Origin: Manis javanica
Taxonomy: Eukaryota; Chordata; Mammalia; Pholidota; Manidae
Assembly: GCF_040802235.1 (NCBI RefSeq)
Contig: NC_133164.1
Span: forward strand, 89,892,302 to 89,956,301
Direction of reading: 5' to 3'
DNA: 64,000 nucleotides
In this document: positions 58,931-64,000 of the stretch, piece by piece
How the letters are laid out: every line of letters starts with the position of its first letter
Numbering within the stretch: position 1 is the stretch's first letter
Notes under the pieces: model-generated
Told to the model about the DNA's origin: nothing
Database searches by the model: none
Seen by the model: only the letters and a program-made list of their open reading frames with translations
Made by a program: the position numbers and the translations under genes

Positions 58931-61900
58931 GATGCACCTCCATACTGCTTTCCACAATGGTTGAACTAATTTACATTCCCACCAGCAGTGTAGGAGGGTT
59001 CCCCTTTCTCCACAGCCTCGCCCACATTTGTTGTTGTTTGTCTTTTGGATGGCAGCTATCCTTACTGGTGTGAGGTGATACCTCATTGTAGTTTTAATTT
59101 GCATTTCTCTGATAATTAGCGATGTGGAGCATCTTTTCATGTGTCTCTTGGCCATCTGAATTTCTTTTTTGGAGAACTGTCTGTTCAGTTCCTCTGCCCA
59201 TTTTTTAATTGGGTTATTTGTTTTTTGTTTGTTGAGGCGTGTGAGCTCTTTATATATTCTGGACGTCAGGCCTTTATCGGATCTGTCATTTTCAAATATA
59301 TTCTCCCATACTGTAGGGTTACTTTTTGTTCTATTGATGGTGTCTTTCGCTGTACAGAAGCTTTTCAGCTTAATGTAGTCCCACTTGCTCATTTTTGCTG
59401 TTGTTTTCCTTGCCCGGGGAGATATGTTCAAGAAGAGATCACTCATGTTTATGTCTAAGAGGTTTTTGCCTATGTTTTTTTCCAAGAGTTTAATGGTTTC
59501 GTGACTTACATTCAGGTCTTTGATCCATTTTGAGTTTACCTTTGTACATGGGGTTAGACAATGGTCCAGTTTCATTCTCCTACATGTAGCTGTCCAGTTT
59601 TGCCAGCACCATCTGTTGAAGAGACTGTCATTTTGCCATTGTATGTCCATGGCTCCTTTATCAAATATTAATTGACCATATATGTTTGGGTTAATTTCTG
59701 GGGTCTCTAATCTGTTCCACTGGTCTGTGGCTCTGTTCTTGTGCCAGTACCAAATTGTCTTGATTACTATGGCTTTGTAGTAGAGCTTGAAGTTGGGGAG
59801 TGAGATCCCCCCTACTTTATTCTTCTTTTTCAGGATTGCTTTGGCTATTCGGGGTCTTTGGTGTTTCCATATGAATTTTTGAATTATTTGTTCCAATTCA
59901 TTGAAGAATGTTGCTGGTAATTTGAGAGGGATTGCATCGAATCTGTATATTGCTTTGGGCAGGATGGCCATTTTGACGATATTAATTCTTCCTAGCCATG
60001 AGCATGGGATGAGTTTCCATTTATTAGTGTCCCCTTTGATTTCTCTTAAGAGTGACTTGTAGTTTTCAGAGTATAAGTCTTTCACTTCTTTGGTTAGGTT
60101 TATTCCTAGGTATTTTATTCTTTTTGATGCAATGGTGAATGGAATTGTTTTCCTGATTTCTCTTTCTATTGATTCGTTGTTAGTGTATAGGAAAGCTACA
60201 GATTTCTGTGTGTTAATTTTGTATCCTGCAACTTTGCTGTATTCCGATATCAGTTCTAGTAGTTTTGGAGTGGAGTCTTTAGGGTTTTTTATGTACAGTA
60301 TCATATCATCTGCAAATAGTGACAGTTTAACTTCTTCTTTACCAATCTGGATTCCTTGTATTTCTTTGTTTTGTCTGATTGCCGTGGCTAGGACCTCCAG
60401 TACTATGTTAAATAACAGTGGGGAGAGTGGGCATCCCTGTCTGGTTCCCGATCTCAGTGGAAATGCTTTCAGCTTCTCGCTGTTCAGTATAATGCTGGCT
60501 GTGGGTTTATCATATATGGCCTTTATTATGTTGAGGTACTTGCCCTCTATTCCCATTTTGCTGAGAGTTTTTATCATGAATGGATGTTGAATTTTGTCAA
60601 ATGCTTTTTCAGCATCTATGGAGATGATCATGTGGTTTTTGTCTTTCTTTTTGTTGATGTGGTGGATGATGTTGATGGATTTTCGAATGTTGTACCATCC
60701 TGGCATCCCTGGGATGAACCCCACTTGGTCATGGTGTATGATCCTTTTGATATACTGTTGAATTCTGTTTGCTAATATTTTATTGAGTATTTTTGCATCT
60801 ACATTCATCAGGGATATTGGTCTGTAATTTTCTTTTTTGGTGGGGTCTTTGCCTGGTTTTGGTATTAGGGTGATGTTTGCCTCATAGAATGAGTTTGGGA
60901 GTATTCCCTCTTCTTCTATTTTGTGGAACACTTTAAGGAGAATGGGTATTATGTCTTCTCTGTGTGTCTGATAAAATTCCGAGGTAAATCCGTCCGGCCC
61001 CGGGGTTTTGTTCTTGGGTAGTTTTTTGATTACTGTTTCAATTTCTTTGCTTGTAATTGGTTTGTTTAACTTTTGTGTTTCTTCCTTGGTCAGTCTTGGG
61101 AGGTTGTATTTTTCTAGGAAGTTGTCCATTTCTTCTAGGTTTTCCAGCTTGTTGGCATATAGGTTTTCATAGTAGTCTTTAATAATTCTTTGTATTTCTG
61201 TGGAGTCTGTCGTGATTTTTCCATTCTCATTTCTGATTATGTTGATTTGTGTTGACTCTCTTTTTCTCTTAATAAGTTGGGCTAGAGGCTTATCTATTTT
61301 GTTTATTTTCTCAAAGAACCAGCTCTTGGTTTCGTTGATTTTTGCTATTGTTTTATTCTTCTCAATTTTGTTTATTTCTTCTCTGATCTTTATTATGTCC
61401 CTCCTTCTGCTGACTTTAGGCCTCATTTGTTCTTCTTTTTCCAGTTTTAATAATTGTGATGTTAGACTATTCATTTGGGATTGTTCTTCCTTCTTCAAGT
61501 GTGCCTGGATTGCTATATACTTTCCTCTTAAGACTGCTTTCGCTGCATCCCACAGAAGTTGGGGCTTAGTGTTGTTGTTGTCATTTGTTTCTATATATTC
61601 TTTGATCTCTATTTTGATTTGTTCATTGATCCATTGATTATTTAGTAGCATGTTGTTAAGCCTCCATGTGTTTATGAGCCTTTTTGTTTTCTTTGTAGAA
61701 TTTATTTCTACTTTTATACCTTTGTGGTCTGAAAAATTGGTTGGTAGAATTTCAATATTTTGGAGTTTACTGAGGCTCTTTTTGTGAGCTAGTATGTGGT
61801 CTATTCTGGAGAATGTTCCATGTGCACTTGAGAAGAAAGTATATCCTGTTGCTTTTGGATGTAGAGTTCTATAGATGTCTATTAGGTCCATCTGTTCTAG

Positions 61901-62410
61901 GGTGTTGTTCAGTGCCTCTGTGTCCTTACTTATTTTCTGCCCGGTGGATCTATCCTTCGGGGTGAGTGGTGTGTTGAAGTCTCCTACAATGAATGCATTG
62001 CAGTCTATTTCCCTCTTTAGTTCTGTTAGTATTTGCTTCACATATGCTGGTGCTCCTGTATTGGGTGCATATATATTTAGAATGGTTATATCCTCTTGTT
62101 GGACTGAGCCCTTTATCATTATGTAGTGGCCTTCTTTATCTCTTGTTACTTTCTTTGTTTTGAAGTCTATTTTGTCTGATATTAGTACTGCAACCCCTGC
62201 TTTCTTCTCACTGTTGTTTGCCTGAAATATGTTTTTCCATCCCTTGACTTTTAGTCTATGCTTATCTTTGGGTTTAAGGTGAGTTTCTTGTAAGCAGCAT
62301 ATAGATGGGTCTTGCTTTTTTATTCATTCTATTACTCTGTGTCTTTTGATTGGTCCATTAAGTCCATTTACATTTAGGGTGACTATTGAGAGATATGTAC
62401 TTATTGCCAT
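58928..62410 (-). pseudogene. L1 copy A ORF2, N-terminal 91%, disabled
   Basis: Same protein as copy B ORF2, with endonuclease, FADD reverse transcriptase and the CX3CX7HX4C motif (CGRGC...HCWWEC; Trp next to the first Cys changed to Gly). Two independent lesions: codon 29, TGG (Trp) in copy B, is TGA here (62326-62324); and copy B is inserted after roughly residue 1160, separating the C-terminus at 49828-50160. The frame is otherwise open from 62119 leftwards. The nonsense codon alone would prevent ORF2p synthesis from the normal start. Confidence 0.95.
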
Positions 62411-62605
62411 TTCAGGCTTTAGATTCGTGGTTACCAAAGGTTCAAGGTTAGCTTCTTTAGTATCTTACTGCCTAATTTAGCTCGCTTATTGAGCTGTTAT
62501 ATACACTGTCTGGAGATTCTTTTCTTCTCTCCCTTCTTATTCCTCTTCCTCCATTCTTCATATGTTGTGTGTTTTGTTCTGTGCTCTTTTTAGGGGTGCT
62601 CTCAT

Positions 62606-63529
62606 CTAGAGCAGTCCCTGTAGGATGCCCTGTAGAGGTGGTTTGTGGGAAGCAAATTCCCTCAGCTTTTGCTTGTCTGGGAATTGTTTAATCCCACCAT
62701 CATATTTAAATGATAGTCGTGCTGGATACAGTATCCTTGGTTCAAGGCCCTTCTGTTTCATTGCATTAAGTATATCATGCCATTCTCTTCTGGCCTGTAG
62801 GGTTTCTGTTGAGAAGTCTGATGTTAGCCTGATTGGTTTTCCTTTATAGGTGACCTTTTTCTCTCTAGCTGCCTTTAAAACTCTTTCCTTGTCCTTGATC
62901 CTTGCCATTTTAATTATTATGTGTCTTGGTGTTGTCCTCCTTGGATCCTTTCTTTTGGGAGTTCTGTGTAATTCCATGGTCTGTTCGATTATTTCCTCCT
63001 CCAGTTTGGGGAAGTTTTCAGCAATTATTTCTTCAAAGACACTTTCTATCCCTTTTCCTCTTTCTTCCTCTTCTGGTATCCCTATAATACGAATGTTTTT
63101 CCTTTTGTATTGGTCATATATTTCTCTTAGTGTTTTTTCATTCCTGGAGATCCTTTTATCTCTCTCTATGTCAGCTTCTATACGTTCCTGTTCTCTGGCT
63201 TCTATTCCTTCAATGGCCTCTTGCATCTTATCCATTCTGCTTATAAATCCTTCCAGGGATTGTTTCACTTCTGTGATCTCTTTCCTGACATCTGTGATCT
63301 CCTTCCGGACTTCATCCCACTGCTCTTGCATTTTTCTCTGCATCTCATCCCACTGCTCTTGCATTTTTCTCTGCATCTCATCCCATTGCTCTTGCATTTT
63401 TCTCTGCATCTCTGTCAGCATGTTCATGATTTTTATTTTGAATTCTTTTTCAGGAGGACTAGTTAGGTCTGTCTCCTTCTCAGGTGTTGTCTCTGTGATC
63501 TTTGTCTGCCTGTAGTTTTGCCTTTTCAT
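62606..63529 (-). CDS. L1 copy A ORF1 protein, open
   Basis: 307-residue ORF1p from ATG 63529 (MKRQNYRQTK), matching copy B in length and architecture: the same three 11-residue coiled-coil units (KMQEQWDEMQR type), RRM-like core and C-terminal domain. A few substitutions versus copy B include R for K in the first unit, K for T before LREI, and H for Y in the MEL(Y/H)RT segment. The frame also extends upstream in-frame to a TTG at 63622, giving 338 codons, but copy B has a stop in that stretch, so the ATG is preferred. With ORF2 dead this copy is not autonomous. Confidence 0.92.
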   Translation of the reverse strand: MKRQNYRQTKITETTPEKETDLTSPPEKEFKIKIMNMLTEMQRKMQEQWDEMQRKMQEQWDEMQRKMQEQWDEVRKEITDVRKEITEVKQSLEGFISRMDKMQEAIEGIEAREQERIEADIERDKRISRNEKTLREIYDQYKRKNIRIIGIPEEEERGKGIESVFEEIIAENFPKLEEEIIEQTMELHRTPKRKDPRRTTPRHIIIKMARIKDKERVLKAAREKKVTYKGKPIRLTSDFSTETLQARREWHDILNAMKQKGLEPRILYPARLSFKYDGGIKQFPDKQKLREFASHKPPLQGILQGLL

Positions 63530-64000
63530 GGTGATAGAGATAGTTTGCAGAGCTGGTACAAGTGACTGCTGGAAGAGCTTCCCTTCTTGTTGGTTTGTAG
63601 CCTTTTCCTGGGAGACTAGCAACCTCTAGTTGCTTGTGCTGGGCAGCTGTGCGCAGACAGGGCTTCTGCTTCCCGCCCAGTTGCTTTGGGGTTTATCTCC
63701 GCTGTTGCTGTGGGCTTGGCCTGGCTGGGGCTGTTCCTCCAAAATGGTGGAGCCCCGTTGGATGGGGAGCGGCCAGGAGGCTATTTATCTCCGTAAGGGG
63801 CCTCTGTGCTCCCTGCTGCCCAGGGGGTTAGAGTGCCCAGAGATCCCCAGATTCCCTGCCTCTGGTCTAAGTGACCTGTCCTGCCCCTTTAAGACTTCCA
63901 AAAAGCACTCTCCAAACCAAAACAACAACAGCAACAATGAGAGAGGGAACAGAAAGAAAGAAAAAAAAAAAGGAAAAAACAAGCGATTTTTTTTTTTTTT
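63530..64000 (-). promoter_or_regulatory. L1 copy A 5' UTR, partial
   Basis: Equivalent of 57310-57780 in copy B; the window ends in the T-run just before the tandem monomers would begin. Confidence 0.9.

Larger units (their letters stand above)
58915..64000 (-). mobile_element. L1 copy A, 5' portion (continues past window)
   Basis: Resumption of the L1 interrupted at 50160: most of ORF2 (58928-62410), inter-ORF spacer, ORF1 (62606-63529) and the first 471 bp of 5' UTR, ending inside the A/T homopolymer that precedes the monomers. Very similar to copy B: across 300 bp at the ORF2 start (62410-62111 against 56190-55891) I count four differences. Confidence 0.95.

Noticed and set aside
57651..58964. 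Proline/arginine-rich + strand frames through the L1 5' UTR monomers
   Set aside because: Frames exist in several registers because the repeat is GC-rich and periodic; no conserved protein motif.
62606..63622. 338-codon version of copy A ORF1 (same length as human ORF1p)
   Set aside because: It depends on a TTG start and copy B has a stop in the added segment; ATG 63529 gives the same 307-residue protein as copy B.

Overview
This is placental-mammal nuclear DNA, not microbial. The evidence is a CpG-island first exon of a vertebrate gene, a background of old mammalian repeats (MIR, L2, MER5A, MER1-type, Tigger1, ancient L1), two endogenous retroviruses and two very young L1 elements. The species is not resolved. 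I see no Alu, B1/B2, carnivore tRNA-Lys SINE or ruminant Bov-tA, so a SINE-poor, L1-rich lineage (pangolin or sloth would fit) is only a guess.

Layout. 1-1733: 3' end of a gammaretrovirus-like endogenous retrovirus (broken env, polypurine tract, 506-bp LTR). 1734-9639: intergenic DNA with L2, MIR, MER5-like and L1 relics and a diverged inverted-repeat pair. 9640-16752: a complete class I provirus with a tRNA-Phe-type primer site (ERV-F/Fc-like), 249/248-bp LTRs and a 5-bp target duplication. Its gag and pol are heavily broken, env is interrupted by one stop codon, and an ORF of unknown meaning follows env. 16753-18390: AT-rich flank. 18390-19745: CpG island with coding exon 1 of TTC39C (+ strand) at 19212-19369. 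From 19370 to the window end everything is read as TTC39C intron 1; exon 2 was not found.

The right end (47.6-64 kb) is the most interesting part. An older L1 (copy A, minus strand, running off the window) was split by a second, full-length L1 of the same family (copy B, 50161-58914). Copy B has a perfect 13-16-bp target duplication, a pure 28-nt poly(A) tail, intact ORF1 and ORF2, and a 5' UTR of GC-rich ~211-bp tandem monomers.

Both copies share an unusual 3' UTR. After an internal poly(A) run there is a 1640-bp module that resembles a decayed retroviral env transmembrane region followed by a probable LTR piece, which supplies the AATAAA used for the present poly(A) end. The simplest reading is a 3' transduction of endogenous-retrovirus sequence that became fixed in an L1 lineage, reminiscent of how SVA elements carry HERV-K-derived sequence.

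Only TTC39C is a host gene here. The retroviruses lie upstream of it and the L1s lie antisense to it within its presumed first intron.
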